This document shows positions 23,278 through 33,618 of a stretch of 64,000 nt of DNA, piece after piece. This DNA comes from Corynebacterium yudongzhengii (lineage in GTDB: Bacteria > Actinomycetota > Actinomycetes > Mycobacteriales > Mycobacteriaceae), in the NCBI RefSeq assembly GCF_003065405.1, contig NZ_CP026947.1, forward strand, positions 2,356,001 to 2,420,000. Direction: 5' to 3'. A program made the position numbers and the translations under genes. The notes under the pieces were generated by a model that was not told the DNA's origin, ran no database searches, and was given only the letters and a program-made list of their open reading frames with translations. Each line of letters starts with the position of its first letter. Position 1 is the first letter of the stretch.

Positions 23278-25240
23278 CGAAGACCTGCTTCCAGCTCTCC
23301 CGCGAGGTCAGGTCCGCAAAAGCGGCGCGGTAGGTGTTTTTCATCTCGTCGAAGCACTCGACGATCTCTTTGTGCACCCGGCGGGTCTCCTCGACCAGCT
23401 CCTGGGCCAGCGCCCGGTCGCGCTTGCGGAAGGCCACCCCGGTGCCGCCCGCGGTGGACACGGTCGCCGAATCCACCCGAGACAGCGTAAACCAGCGCGC
23501 CTCCTCGGCGGTGAGGTTGAGCTGCGGGGCTGCGTGGTGGCGCGGGTCTTCGCTGCTCAGCAGGTGCTTAACGCCCTTGAGGAGCCAGGGGATCTTCTTG
23601 ATCTTGGCCAGGCGCCCGCCGACGTCTTTGAGCGGCACGCCCGGCGCGCCGGTGGCGGCCGGCAGCTCGGCGGCGGAGTCGATCACCACCGCATCCGAGT
23701 ACTTCTTGCGCACGTTCTGGATGCGCGGCAGGGCGGTGTCGAGGATCTCGAAGAGCTGATCCGGGCCGGCGAGGAAGTCGCGCATCGCTTCGATCTGGAT
23801 CGCGAGCGTCGAGTACTCCATGCACGCGATGTGCTTGAAGGTGGACTTCCGCATGGAGCGCACGATGCCTTCGGCGTCGCCGTCGTGGTGCAGCGCGGCG
23901 ACGATGAGCCGGTTGCGCAGGTGGAAGTAGGCCTGCCAGTCGATCGCGTCGTCCTTGTCGGCCCAGGCCATGTGCCAGATGGCGGCACCGGGCCACGTGA
24001 CCGTCGCAAAGCCATGGGCGGCGGCGCGTAAGGAGTATTCGGCGTCATCCCACTTGATGAACAGCGGCAGCGGCTGCCCGATCTCTTGGGCGACCACGCG
24101 CGGGAACAGGCACATCCACCAGCCGTTGTAGTCGACGTCGATGCGCCGGTGCAGCGCCCGCGAGTTATAGGCGTCGGGGTTCTTGCGGTCGCGGTCATGG
24201 CCCAAGAAACCGAGCGGGTAGTGGGCGAAGTCGTGGTCATAGACGCTGTGTGCGGCAGCGGTCCACATGAAATCATGCGTGCCGACGGCCTCGCCCATCG
24301 TCCGCAGCTGCGAACGTTCCTGCAGGTTGAGCATTTGGCCGCCGACGATGATCGGGCTGGCCGCATAACGAGCCGCCTGCACGGCGCGCAGGATGGAATC
24401 AGGTTCGATGGCGATGTCGTCGTCCATGTACAACACGAACGGGCTCTCGGCCGCGCCGGCGGCGCCGTCGCCCAAGGCCTCGTACATGATGCGCGAGTAG
24501 CCTCCCGAGCCGCCGAGGTTACCCTGGCGGAACTCGTGGAAACGCCCGCCGACCTTCTCGACGGCCGCCTCGTACCCCGGCTCATCCGCCGGGTGCTGGG
24601 TGCCCTGATCGGGCATGAGCACGGCGTCGATCATGTCGTCGATGACCGGGTCCTCGGTAAGCGCCTCGAGGGCGGCGACCGCATCGGCCGGGCGGTTGAA
24701 CGTGGGGATGCCGACGCTGACGCGGCGCTCGGAGGCGGGGATGGTGCGGCCGTCGGGAAGCTGCTGCTCGCCGGCGTCGACCGGGGCGACCCACGCGGCC
24801 TCGGAGATCGTGGTGTCCGTCTCGGCCGTGACGTCGAACCAGAGCCAGCCGCCGTCTTCGAAGTTCTTCAGCGCCAGGTCGAAGGTGACGCGCTCGTCGG
24901 TGACCAGGTGGGTGTCGATGGCCACGCGGGTGCCGTTCGACTTCGAGCGATAGATCGAGATCGAGGCGGTGCCGTCGATACGCATCGTCAACTGGACCGA
25001 ATCCAGCTGGGACCAGCGACGCCAGTAGGAGGCGGGGAAGGCATTGAAGTAGGTCTCGAACGAGGCCTCGGCGCCGCCGGGGACCCGCACGGAGAAACGG
25101 TTATCCCAGTGCAGGCGCTCCTTGTTGTCCTCGTTTTCGACGAGGTAGAGCATCCGCACGTCCTGCGGCTCGCCCTGGCGGGGCAGCAGGATACGGGAGA
25201 GGATGCGATCGGTCGCGACAGTGGGATTCGGTGTGTTCAC
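23267..25240 (-). CDS. glfT2: Galactofuranosyltransferase GlfT2
   Basis: Encodes 657 residues from GTG. The N-terminal 170 residues are the beta-sandwich region of GlfT2. The GT-A domain follows, with VGIPTFNRPADAV at its start and the metal-binding MDDDIAIEPDSI near residue 272. WDDAEYSLRAAAHG and WHMAWADKDD contain the further acceptor and catalytic residues. The C-terminal region is helical. GlfT2 builds the galactan chain of about 30 galactofuranoses from UDP-galactofuranose, which Glf (27707) supplies. The call is strong from length, motifs and context. Confidence 0.95.
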   Translation of the reverse strand: MNTPNPTVATDRILSRILLPRQGEPQDVRMLYLVENEDNKERLHWDNRFSVRVPGGAEASFETYFNAFPASYWRRWSQLDSVQLTMRIDGTASISIYRSKSNGTRVAIDTHLVTDERVTFDLALKNFEDGGWLWFDVTAETDTTISEAAWVAPVDAGEQQLPDGRTIPASERRVSVGIPTFNRPADAVAALEALTEDPVIDDMIDAVLMPDQGTQHPADEPGYEAAVEKVGGRFHEFRQGNLGGSGGYSRIMYEALGDGAAGAAESPFVLYMDDDIAIEPDSILRAVQAARYAASPIIVGGQMLNLQERSQLRTMGEAVGTHDFMWTAAAHSVYDHDFAHYPLGFLGHDRDRKNPDAYNSRALHRRIDVDYNGWWMCLFPRVVAQEIGQPLPLFIKWDDAEYSLRAAAHGFATVTWPGAAIWHMAWADKDDAIDWQAYFHLRNRLIVAALHHDGDAEGIVRSMRKSTFKHIACMEYSTLAIQIEAMRDFLAGPDQLFEILDTALPRIQNVRKKYSDAVVIDSAAELPAATGAPGVPLKDVGGRLAKIKKIPWLLKGVKHLLSSEDPRHHAAPQLNLTAEEARWFTLSRVDSATVSTAGGTGVAFRKRDRALAQELVEETRRVHKEIVECFDEMKNTYRAAFADLTSRESWKQVFDAQ

Positions 25241-25388
25241 GATGCTTCGAAACTTCTTTCTTCAGCGGACACTCGATTAGTCACAACAGTAACGGCCACG
25301 GGCACCAACGCCCGCCTGCCACGCGTCGCGACGCGAGAGAATTACGCCACCTAGAATGCACCCGCGCCGGCGGGGCTATAGAACAGAG

Positions 25389-25417
25389 CAAAACCCCGCC
25401 TGCCGGGCAGGCGGGGT
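25389..25417 (-). terminator. Rho-independent terminator behind the ArsC-like gene
   Basis: ACCCCGCCTGCC pairs with GGCAGGCGGGGT (12 pairs) and is followed on the minus strand by TTTTGC. It lies 24 bp beyond the stop of the gene at 25441, separating it from glfT2. Confidence 0.88.
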
Positions 25418-25440
25418 CATGCGTAGTTCGGGCTGTGCTT

Positions 25441-26085
25441 CTAGGAAGCCAGCGCCGGCTCAGCCGGGGCGACATCCAGCAGCTCGATGAGACCGTTGAT
25501 GCGCTTGTCGAGCTCATCGACCAGCTCCGCGATCTGGGCCTCGTTCATGCCGTCGGTCGACGGGAGGTCCCAGACCAAGTGGCGGCGACCACCCATGTCG
25601 CGGGTCTCATCGCTGTTGAGGTAGATGGTCATCTCCGGGGTATCGAGCACGCGGTGCGAGGTCGGACGACGCTTGCGGTTCTTGTCCAGCTCGCGCTTGC
25701 GGGCCTCGGCCAAAAGCTTCTCGTCGGAGGAGTTCTCCGGGTGAGTGCCGGCGGCAGCGGCGCGCAGGCGATCGCCGACGCGGACCTCGAGCAGCGCGGC
25801 CGCCACCTCGGCCATGGTGCCGTTGTCCCGGTTGACGAAGAGGACGTCGCGGCGGGACTGGGCGGTGCGCAGCGGCTCGGTGAAGACGATGTTCTCGATC
25901 TTCTCGACGGCGTCGCGCTCCACCAGCACCGGCAGGAAGCGGGTCTGGGTGGCACGGGCCTCGTGCTCGGAGACGATCTCGTCGAAGATGCGGTCGATCT
26001 CCGCGTTGTCGAGGTCGTGGCTGTAGTGACGGTGCAGGTCGTTGCGGATGGTTGCGAGAACCTGATCAGTATCCATGGTGCTCAT
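25441..26085 (-). CDS. Arsenate-reductase/LMW-phosphatase-like protein lacking the catalytic cysteine
   Basis: Encodes 214 residues with an AAGGAGT site before the ATG. Residues about 5-75 form the three-helix bundle found ahead of some actinobacterial arsenate reductases (IRNDLHRHYSHDLDNAEIDRIFDEI ... FLPVLVERDAVEKIE). Residues about 80-200 follow the LMW-PTPase/ArsC fold, with DVLFVNRDNGTMAEVAAALLEV and AAAGTHPEN. The CX5R loop that should follow VLFV is replaced by NRDNGTM, with no Cys and no Arg, so it cannot work as a normal phosphatase or reductase. Its frameshifted neighbour at 26571 keeps the intact loop. It may be a binding or regulatory paralogue; function is unknown. Confidence 0.72.
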   Translation of the reverse strand: MSTMDTDQVLATIRNDLHRHYSHDLDNAEIDRIFDEIVSEHEARATQTRFLPVLVERDAVEKIENIVFTEPLRTAQSRRDVLFVNRDNGTMAEVAAALLEVRVGDRLRAAAAGTHPENSSDEKLLAEARKRELDKNRKRRPTSHRVLDTPEMTIYLNSDETRDMGGRRHLVWDLPSTDGMNEAQIAELVDELDKRINGLIELLDVAPAEPALAS

Positions 26086-26165
26086 GATTTGACTCCTTGA
26101 TTAATGCAGTGTGTTGAAAAGTCAGTCGTGGTCCGTGCTCGTGATGCTTGATGTTGTTTTGCGCT

Positions 26166-26186
26166 GTCCCGGCGAGGCGCCGGGGC
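26166..26186 (-). promoter_or_regulatory. Perfect GC-rich hairpin in the leader of the ArsC-like gene
   Basis: CCCGGCG and CGCCGGG flank a 3-base loop, 31 bases beyond the stop of the short leader ORF and about 83 bases before the ribosome-binding site of the main gene. There is no T-run, so it is more likely a leader structure than a terminator. Confidence 0.5.
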
Positions 26187-26214
26187 ACGGACGGGATCCT
26201 TTTTAGGGTGAGGA

Positions 26215-26271
26215 TCAGTTGTCGTGGCGAGACACGGAGCGTGTCGACGCCAGCGGATCATCTGTGCTCAC
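26215..26271 (-). CDS. Possible 18-residue leader peptide
   Basis: GTG at 26271 opens a frame of 18 codons, MSTDDPLASTRSVSRHDN, ending in TGA. An AGAAAGGAG ribosome-binding site lies 9 bases ahead, better than many real genes here. It is 130 bp upstream of the ArsC-like gene and followed by a perfect hairpin. The peptide is rich in Ser, Asp and Arg and resembles nothing I know. It could be a translated leader controlling the downstream gene. Confidence 0.42.
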   Translation of the reverse strand: MSTDDPLASTRSVSRHDN

Positions 26272-26517
26272 GTCCAGACACTCCTTTCTGCGACTGTCGC
26301 GGCCGCTAACCCATTCGGTTAACAGTACGGCCGTTCGCCGTTCACGTAAATTTAACTTACTGGACACGGCAGCGAAGGTCAAGCCCTGACCTGCGCTTAT
26401 AAACTTTCTTCAGGCGGATTAGGTGCGAAAAACGCCCTCAACTGCGACGATGCCGTTCACCTAAAGCGCCCCGGTTGTTAACCTTGCGGTAACCTTAGGG
26501 TCGTTTTTGGGGCATCA

Positions 26518-26554
26518 GAAAACCCGCCCGGAGGGGTTCTCCAGACGGGTTTTT
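26518..26554. terminator. Bidirectional-looking terminator behind the frameshifted ArsC gene
   Basis: AAACCCG ... CGGGTTT outer stem with an inner GGAG/CTCC stem; TTTT runs on both strands flank it. It lies 17 bp past the stop of the minus-strand gene at 26571. The stretch from 26300 to 26510 holds no gene; it contains a repeated CGTTCAC(C/G)TAAA word and two TAACCTT words. Confidence 0.82.
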
Positions 26555-26570
26555 AAGGGTCCCGCGGACG

Positions 26571-27196
26571 CTAGTCGAGGACGCCTTCCTGCTCGAGGAG
26601 GTTGCGCACGCGGGCGTCGATGTCGTCGATCACCTTGCTGACGCCGTCAGCATCCATCGTCTCGGGGTCGTCGATGTGCCACTCCTCCGCGGCGTTGTCG
26701 CGGAAGCCATCCAACTCGTCGCCGCCGATAAGCACGACGTAGTCGGATTCGTAGATCGTGCGCGAGGTTAGCTCCTTCGGGTAGACCAGCGAGGTATCGT
26801 AACCACGCTCGTTGAGCTGGTTGACGATCTCCGCGTTGCCGATCGGCTGCGGATCAGGCCCGACCGAGCGGATCAGCGCCCGGTCTTCGGCGTGGTGGCG
26901 CGCGATCACCGAGGCGATCTGCGAACGACCGGTGTTGTGCTCGCAGACGAAGAGGATCTTGCGACGGCGGTTGCTCCGCTCCTCATCGCGCAGCCTCGAT
27001 CCTCGAGGGCTTCGGCGGCATCGCGTTCGACGATGATCGGAACGAAGGTCTGGACGTTGGCTTTGCTGGCGTGGTCGTCGATGAGCTCATCGAGTACGCG
27101 ATCCACCTCGGCGGAGTCGACCACGTGGTCATAGCGGCGATGCAGGTCATCGCGCAGGGCTTTGAACTTCACTTCATTGGATTCCGGGACGGTCAT
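26571..27196 (-). pseudogene. Arsenate reductase-like gene with intact CX5R loop, broken by a frameshift
   Basis: The N-terminal part (27196 downwards, AGGGGG before the ATG) encodes the three-helix bundle MTVPESNEVKFKALRDDLHR ... FVPIIVERDAAEALE. The C-terminal part continues in another frame with RRRKILFVCEHNTGRSQIA, a perfect CX5R active site, then SVGPDPQPIGNAEIVNQLNERGYD to VLD at 26571. The frames switch between about 26990 and 27003, in or next to the words CCTCGATCCTCGAGG. Joined, the product would be about 208 residues, the length of a corynebacterial bundle-type arsenate reductase. One missing base would explain it; a sequencing error is possible. It is a paralogue of the gene at 25441. 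Confidence 0.8.
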
Positions 27197-27277
27197 GAGT
27201 TATACCCCCTGATCGATTCCATGTGTGACCCCCATCATAGCCACAATCAGCGATGGCGCCGCCCGGTTCCGCGGGGT

Positions 27278-27340
27278 CTACGCACAAAGGCTTCAAGGGC
27301 CTGTTCTATGAGGGTTGATTTCGACCAGCGCTAGCACGGT
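27278..27340 (+). repeat. Hybrid of partial family B and half of family A
   Basis: CTACGCACAAAGGCTTCAAG matches the left edge of family B. It runs directly into GCCTGTTCTATGAGGGTTGA followed by TTTCGACCAGCGCTAGCACGG, which is the right half of A5. The left half of the A element is missing. It lies about 80 bp upstream of the ATG of the frameshifted gene. Confidence 0.65.
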
Positions 27341-27455
27341 ATACGGGATCGGTGTGCGGCACGTCAGGCACTGACAGTCAGTCGCACCACCAGTCACACC
27401 TTCCCCAACAGTCCCGTATGGAGCCCATCACATCCGCTTCAAGCGCCCGCGCGCT

Positions 27456-27548
27456 CGCCTGGTCGAAAGCAGCCTCCCCTAAAGGAGTGCTGATCTCGAC
27501 CTCGCGAGAGCCCTTTCTATGAGGGTGATTTCGACCAGCGCTAGCACG
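27456..27548 (+). repeat. Family A intergenic repeat, copy A5
   Basis: Starts CGCCTGGTCGAAAGCAGC and ends ATTTCGACCAGCGCTAGCACGG. The inner arms are CCCCTAAAGGAGTGCTGA and GAGCCCTTTCTATGAGGG, and the core TCTCGACCTCGCGAG is in the same orientation as A1. Its right half is nearly identical to the half copy at 27301. Confidence 0.82.
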
Positions 27549-27600
27549 GCATGCGGATGCCGGGACTCAACCCCGGTCGCGGTCGGTTCCGCGGCGCGAA

Positions 27601-27655
27601 CACGCAAACCCTTGAAGGACGCTCCCCTCAAGCATCTTCGTTCAAGGGTTTGTGC
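27601..27655 (+). repeat. Family B intergenic repeat, short copy B2
   Basis: CACGCAAACCCTTGAAGGAC at the left pairs with TTCAAGGGTTTGTGC at the right, with CCCCTCAAGCATCTTCG between. It corresponds to the right half of B1 and B4. It ends 51 bp before the glf stop, so it sits immediately downstream of glf. Confidence 0.72.
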
Positions 27656-27706
27656 AGCAGCAAACTCAAAACGCACCGAAAAGCAAGCTACTAAGAGCGA
27701 AAAACC

Positions 27707-29014
<1,308 letters not shown>

Positions 29015-29129
29015 CTAGCCCCAGATGAACCTTTCGTTAATTGGATTACCATATACCTCATACGTGTACTACTATCCCTAGCGTTGCAGAAATATCATTT
29101 TTAACGCCTGTCAAATGAGGAGCATTCAC

Positions 29130-31232
29130 GTGGAGCAACGACGCCGCATCGCCCCGCAGGGACCGATGGGAGCACTGCGAGGACATCCGACGATCGCCGT
29201 GACGGCCATCGTCGCCCTCGTTGCCACCATGGCCTTCGGCGGCAACACCATCTACCAGGCCCAGTCCGAGGGCGGTTCTTCCGTCGAGGTGAACCAGGCC
29301 AGCCTGAGCTTCGCCGACGGCGACAACGTCCTGGTCGACGACGCCGCCATCGCCTCCCAGGGCGGTGTGCCCGGCCCGAAGACGGTCAAGGAGTTCACCT
29401 CCGACGAGGAGTTCTCCATGTTCGCCCTGACCTGGGAGCGGGAGAACGCCGACTTCGCCACCTACGTCCGCGCCGAGAACGACGACGGCGAGTGGGGCCC
29501 CTGGTACGCCGCCGCCCCGATGGAGGAAGTGCCGGTCGACGGCAAGATGGGCACCGACCTCATCTACGTCGAACCGACCAACCGCGTGCAGGTCTCGGTC
29601 GCCGGCGTCGACCTCGGCATCACCGACGAGGAGAACACCGCCGCCGACGAGGCCTCCCTCGCCAACGTCCCGGAGGAGGCCCCCGTCGCGGGCGCCGGCA
29701 TCGACTCCACCATGGGCGACAACCTGGACTACCCCGCGACCGAGCCCACCGAGGCCACCGAACAGGGCCAGCTGCCGGACCTGCCGTCGGACTACGGCGA
29801 CATCCAGCCGGTCGCCGACGCCGAGCAGGAAACCACGGTCGAGGACAACGGCCCGATTAAGGCCAGCGAGATCGAGACCGTGCTCATCGACCCGGACCTC
29901 GAGGCCGGCATCAACGAGGGCATCGATCTGGCCAGCACCACCGACGGCATGCCGAACGTCGTCTCCCGCGCGGGCTGGAGCGCCAACGAAAACCTGCGCA
30001 ACGTCTACTACAACGAGCCGGTGTCCGCGGTGACCGTGCACCACACCGCCGGCTCCAACAACTACAGTGCCCAGGCGGCCCCGGGCATCGTCCGCGGCAT
30101 CCAGACCTACCACGGCCAGACCCTGGGCTGGGGCGATATTGGGTACAACGCGCTCGTCGATAAGTACGGCCAGATCTACGAGGGCCGCGCCGGTGGCCTG
30201 GACCGCGCCGTACAGGGCGCGCACGTCGGCGGCTTCAACGGCAACACCTGGGGCGTGTCCGTTTTGGGCAACTACGAGACCGCCCAGCCCTCCCAGGAAG
30301 CCCTGAACTCGCTCGGCAAGCTCGCCGGCTGGAAGGCCGCCATCTCTGGCTTCGACCCGACGGGCCAGGACCGCCACTACGCAGAGTTCGACTTCAACGG
30401 CTCACGCTACAGCCGCGGCCAGGGCGGCATGTTCCCGAACATCAACGCCCACCGCGACTTCCACTACAACGCGTGCCCGGGCCAGTACCTGTACGCGCAG
30501 ATGGATACGATCCGCTCGGTGGCCAAGCAGCGCTACGACGAGATCAAGCAGGGCACCACCGGCAGCGGCCAGAACACGTCGACCACGTCGACCACCGAAA
30601 CCACCGCGCAGGATCGCGATCAGACCACCTCCGAGCCCACGACCACGACCGCCTCGGCCAGCAACGAGCAGACCACCCCGCTGGATCTGATCGCGAACGC
30701 GCTGAACGGCGACATCGGCGCCATCTTGGCCATCGCCGGCTCCATCGCCGGTGTCGTGCTCGCCGCCGCGGCCGCGCAGGGCGCGACCCCGGGTAGCAGC
30801 TCGTCGGTAGGCGACATCGAGATCTTCGAGGGACTGAAGATCTCCGACCTGCCGCCGATTATCGACGGCGTCGTCTCCTTAAGCGGCGACTCCGAGATCG
30901 AGAGGACCTGGAAGGCGGTCTACTCCGCGCTCGGCCCGGTGCTCGGGGAATCCCGCAGTGGGGAGACCACCGCGCAGGGCAACGGCGAGAACTCGTCGTT
31001 CGCGCTCTTCGATAACGGTATCATCGTCTCCGACGACGACACCGGCACCCAGGCGCTGTGGGGCGCGATCGCCGACGCCTGGGCAGGCCAGGGCTTCGAC
31101 GCCGGCCCGCTGGGCATGCCGACCTCCAGCCAGCTGTCCTCCGACGGCACCGAGAAGACCTCCGTCGAGTTCGAGGGCGGTTCGATCTCCTACGACCCGG
31201 AGACCAACCACCTGACCATCACCACCAACTAG
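29130..31232 (+). CDS. Secreted peptidoglycan-recognition/amidase-2 protein with LGFP-like repeat
   Basis: Encodes 700 residues from the GTG at 29130, preceded at 8 bases by GAGGAG; an ATG at 29115 is the alternative. A signal segment ([20 protein letters not shown]) is followed by a 250-residue acidic region. The amidase_2/PGRP domain follows: [41 protein letters not shown] and [13 protein letters not shown], giving zinc ligands His, His and Cys near 303 and 440. A Thr-rich linker, a hydrophobic segment ([20 protein letters not shown]) and an LGFP-type repeat (PLGMPTSSQ) end the protein. Predicted N-acetylmuramoyl-L-alanine amidase on the wall, like mycobacterial Rv3811. Confidence 0.9.
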   Translation: MEQRRRIAPQGPMGALRGHPTIAVTAIVALVATMAFGGNTIYQAQSEGGSSVEVNQASLSFADGDNVLVDDAAIASQGGVPGPKTVKEFTSDEEFSMFALTWERENADFATYVRAENDDGEWGPWYAAAPMEEVPVDGKMGTDLIYVEPTNRVQVSVAGVDLGITDEENTAADEASLANVPEEAPVAGAGIDSTMGDNLDYPATEPTEATEQGQLPDLPSDYGDIQPVADAEQETTVEDNGPIKASEIETVLIDPDLEAGINEGIDLASTTDGMPNVVSRAGWSANENLRNVYYNEPVSAVTVHHTAGSNNYSAQAAPGIVRGIQTYHGQTLGWGDIGYNALVDKYGQIYEGRAGGLDRAVQGAHVGGFNGNTWGVSVLGNYETAQPSQEALNSLGKLAGWKAAISGFDPTGQDRHYAEFDFNGSRYSRGQGGMFPNINAHRDFHYNACPGQYLYAQMDTIRSVAKQRYDEIKQGTTGSGQNTSTTSTTETTAQDRDQTTSEPTTTTASASNEQTTPLDLIANALNGDIGAILAIAGSIAGVVLAAAAAQGATPGSSSSVGDIEIFEGLKISDLPPIIDGVVSLSGDSEIERTWKAVYSALGPVLGESRSGETTAQGNGENSSFALFDNGIIVSDDDTGTQALWGAIADAWAGQGFDAGPLGMPTSSQLSSDGTEKTSVEFEGGSISYDPETNHLTITTN

Positions 31233-32770
31233 GCGAGCCCGTAGGAACGTTCGACGGCGGCGTTCCACTGCTCGATGAGATGCCCGCGCTTCTGCGCGGG
31301 CATCTGCGCGTTGAAGCTCGCCTCGATGTCGACGAGCCCGGCGATCTCCTCGGTGTCGCGAAAGAGCCCGGCGCCTAAGCCGGCGGCGAACCCGGCGCCG
31401 AGAGCCGTGGTTTCGATCGTCACCGGGCGTTCGACGGAGGTGCCGAGGATGTCGGCCTGCAGCTGCATGAGCAGGTCGTTGGAGACCATGCCGCCGTCAA
31501 CACGCAAGGTGTTCAGCTCCACCGAGGAGTCGCGCACCATGGCGTCGACGACCTCCTTCGTCTGCAGGCAGGTCGCCTCCAAGGCGGCGCGGGCGATGTG
31601 GCGGCGGTCGGTGAAGCGGGTCAGCCCGACGATGACGCCGCGGGCGTCGCTGCGCCAGCGCGGCGCGAACAGCCCGGAAAACGCAGGCACGATGACCACG
31701 CCCGCGGAGTCGGTGACCTGCCGGGCGAGCACCTCACTGTGGGCGGCCGTGTCGATGATGCCCATCTGATCGCGCAACCACTGGATGAGCGAGCCGCCGA
31801 CCGCCACCGAGCCCTCCAAAGCGTAGACGGGGCGCTCGCCGGCGATCTGCCAGGCGACGGTGGTCAAAAGCCCGTGGTGGGAAAACTGCGGGACGTCGCC
31901 GGTGTTCATCAACAAAAACAGCCCGGTTCCGTAGGTGTTCTTCGCATCTCCCGGGTGGAAACAGCCCTGGCCGAACAGGGCGGCGTGCTGGTCTCCTAAA
32001 ACGGCGGTGATCGGCACCTTGGACAGCCCGCCGCGTTCACGCACGTGCGCGATCTCCCCGATGGACGGGCGGATCTCGGGCAGGATGTTCATGGGCACGC
32101 GGAACTGCTCGCACAGCTGCGTATCCCACTGGCCGGTCTCCAGGTCCATGAGCAGGGTGCGCGAGGCGTTGGTGATGTCGGTGACGTGCGCGGCTGGGCG
32201 GCCGTGATCTCCGTGGGCGCCGCCGGTGAAGTTCCAGATCAGCCAGCTGTCCATGGTGCCGGCGAGCAGCTCGCCGCGCTCGGCGCGCTCGCGGGCGCCG
32301 TCGACGTGATCGAGGATCCAGGCGATCTTCGGCGCCGCCGGATAGGAGTTCGCCAAAAGGCCGGTCTGCTTCAGCCACCGGGCCGGGTCCTCACCGCCGA
32401 TGTGGGCGGTGCGGGTGTCCTGCCACACGATCGCGTTGTAGATCGGCCTCCCGGTCGCCTTCTCCCAGACGATGGCGGTCTCGCGCTGGTTGCTTAAGCC
32501 CAGGGCGGCGATGTCCTCGGCGGCCGCGTCGATCTCCGCCATGCTGGCCGAGACGGCGCGGCGCACGTTCGCCCAGATCTCCAGGGCGTCGTGCTCGACG
32601 AGCCCCTCCGCGGGCAGGATCTGCTCGTGTTCGAACTGCGCGGAGGTCAGCACCTTCCCCCGACGATCGAGAAGGACACACCTCGTCGAGGTCGTGCCCT
32701 GATCGACGGCGGCGATCAGGCGCGGGCCGGGGGATTCACTCAGAGAGTCACTGTCCTGCTGAAAAGTCAC
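31229..32770 (-). CDS. glpK: Glycerol kinase
   Basis: Encodes 513 residues from the GTG at 32770; another GTG at 32794 overlaps the HAD gene by 19 bases. FGGY kinase motifs are clear: [20 protein letters not shown] at the N-terminus, [52 protein letters not shown] and [20 protein letters not shown]. It phosphorylates glycerol to glycerol-3-phosphate. The acyltransferase upstream (33615) uses that product, which suits their being in one transcript. Its stop overlaps that of the convergent amidase gene by four bases. Confidence 0.94.
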   Translation of the reverse strand: MTFQQDSDSLSESPGPRLIAAVDQGTTSTRCVLLDRRGKVLTSAQFEHEQILPAEGLVEHDALEIWANVRRAVSASMAEIDAAAEDIAALGLSNQRETAIVWEKATGRPIYNAIVWQDTRTAHIGGEDPARWLKQTGLLANSYPAAPKIAWILDHVDGARERAERGELLAGTMDSWLIWNFTGGAHGDHGRPAAHVTDITNASRTLLMDLETGQWDTQLCEQFRVPMNILPEIRPSIGEIAHVRERGGLSKVPITAVLGDQHAALFGQGCFHPGDAKNTYGTGLFLLMNTGDVPQFSHHGLLTTVAWQIAGERPVYALEGSVAVGGSLIQWLRDQMGIIDTAAHSEVLARQVTDSAGVVIVPAFSGLFAPRWRSDARGVIVGLTRFTDRRHIARAALEATCLQTKEVVDAMVRDSSVELNTLRVDGGMVSNDLLMQLQADILGTSVERPVTIETTALGAGFAAGLGAGLFRDTEEIAGLVDIEASFNAQMPAQKRGHLIEQWNAAVERSYGLA

Positions 32771-32775
32771 ACGGG

Positions 32776-33618
32776 TTATTGTGCCGGAAACCACTGCTCC
32801 AACACGTCGGCGACTCCCCCTTCGTCGTTACTGCTGGTGACCACGTCCGCCGCCGCGATCACGCCGGGGTGCGCGTTGCGCATCGCCACGCCATAGCCGG
32901 CGAAGCGCAGCATCTCGATGTCGTTGGGCATATCGCCGAACGCGACGGTGTCACGCTGATCGATGCCGTGCAGCTGGGTCAGCGTGTGCACCCCGTAGGC
33001 TTTGGTCACCCCCGGTGCGGCGACCTCGATGAGGCCCTCGTTCATGGAATAGGTGAGGTGCGCTTCGGCGTCGTCGATAAGCGGGGCGATGCGCGCGTGC
33101 ATCTCCGGGGCGCTTAAGAAGTCGTTGCGCAGGATCATTTTCACCGCGGGCACGGAGATCACCTCGTCCTCGGCGGCCTCGCCGAAGCCCTGCTCGGACC
33201 AGGTGTGCAGGTAGCCGGGCCCGACGACGAAGATCTCTTCCGCGATGTCGCGGGAGTTTTTGCCCCCGCGCTCGGCGGCGACGCTGACCCCGCCGACGTC
33301 CTCCAATGCCCGGCGCGCCGCCGCCAGCACCCGGGCCATCGTGTCCGGCGAGATGGTGTGGGTGGCGATGACTTCGTCGCGGCCCGCGTCGTAAAGCACC
33401 GCCCCATTCGAGGTCACGCACACCGGGCGGACCGGCAGCTGCTCGAGCACCATGTGGATCCAGCGGTGCGGGCGCCCGGTGGCCAGCGCGACCTCAGCGC
33501 CCGCCGCGACGGCCCGGCCGATCACCGCGCGCACCCGCTGGGGGACGCGGTCGCGGGAATCGATGAGCGTGCCGTCGATGTCGCTGACGATGAGGCGCGG
33601 TGACCAGTCGGATGTCAT
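32776..33618 (-). CDS. HAD-superfamily Cof-type hydrolase
   Basis: Encodes 280 residues from the ATG at 33618, which overlaps the upstream stop as ATGA. Motif I is [11 protein letters not shown], motif II lies at ALATGRP, motif III Lys at VTKAYGV, and motif IV is [19 protein letters not shown]. The cap domain insertion fits the IIB (Cof) type, whose members dephosphorylate sugar phosphates or flavin nucleotides. The substrate cannot be read from the sequence. Coupling to an acyltransferase and glpK hints at phospholipid or glycerol phosphate metabolism. Confidence 0.88.
   Translation of the reverse strand: MTSDWSPRLIVSDIDGTLIDSRDRVPQRVRAVIGRAVAAGAEVALATGRPHRWIHMVLEQLPVRPVCVTSNGAVLYDAGRDEVIATHTISPDTMARVLAAARRALEDVGGVSVAAERGGKNSRDIAEEIFVVGPGYLHTWSEQGFGEAAEDEVISVPAVKMILRNDFLSAPEMHARIAPLIDDAEAHLTYSMNEGLIEVAAPGVTKAYGVHTLTQLHGIDQRDTVAFGDMPNDIEMLRFAGYGVAMRNAHPGVIAAADVVTSSNDEGGVADVLEQWFPAQ

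Noticed and set aside
26082-26261. A 59-codon minus-strand frame that ends in ATGA overlap with the ArsC-like gene
   Set aside because: It lacks a ribosome-binding site and has a Pro/Arg/Thr/His-rich random-looking product. The 18-codon frame in the same leader has a much better start.
29115-29129. ATG at 29115 as start of the amidase gene
   Set aside because: The GTG at 29130 has GAGGAG at the right distance, whereas the ATG has none and is only five codons upstream.
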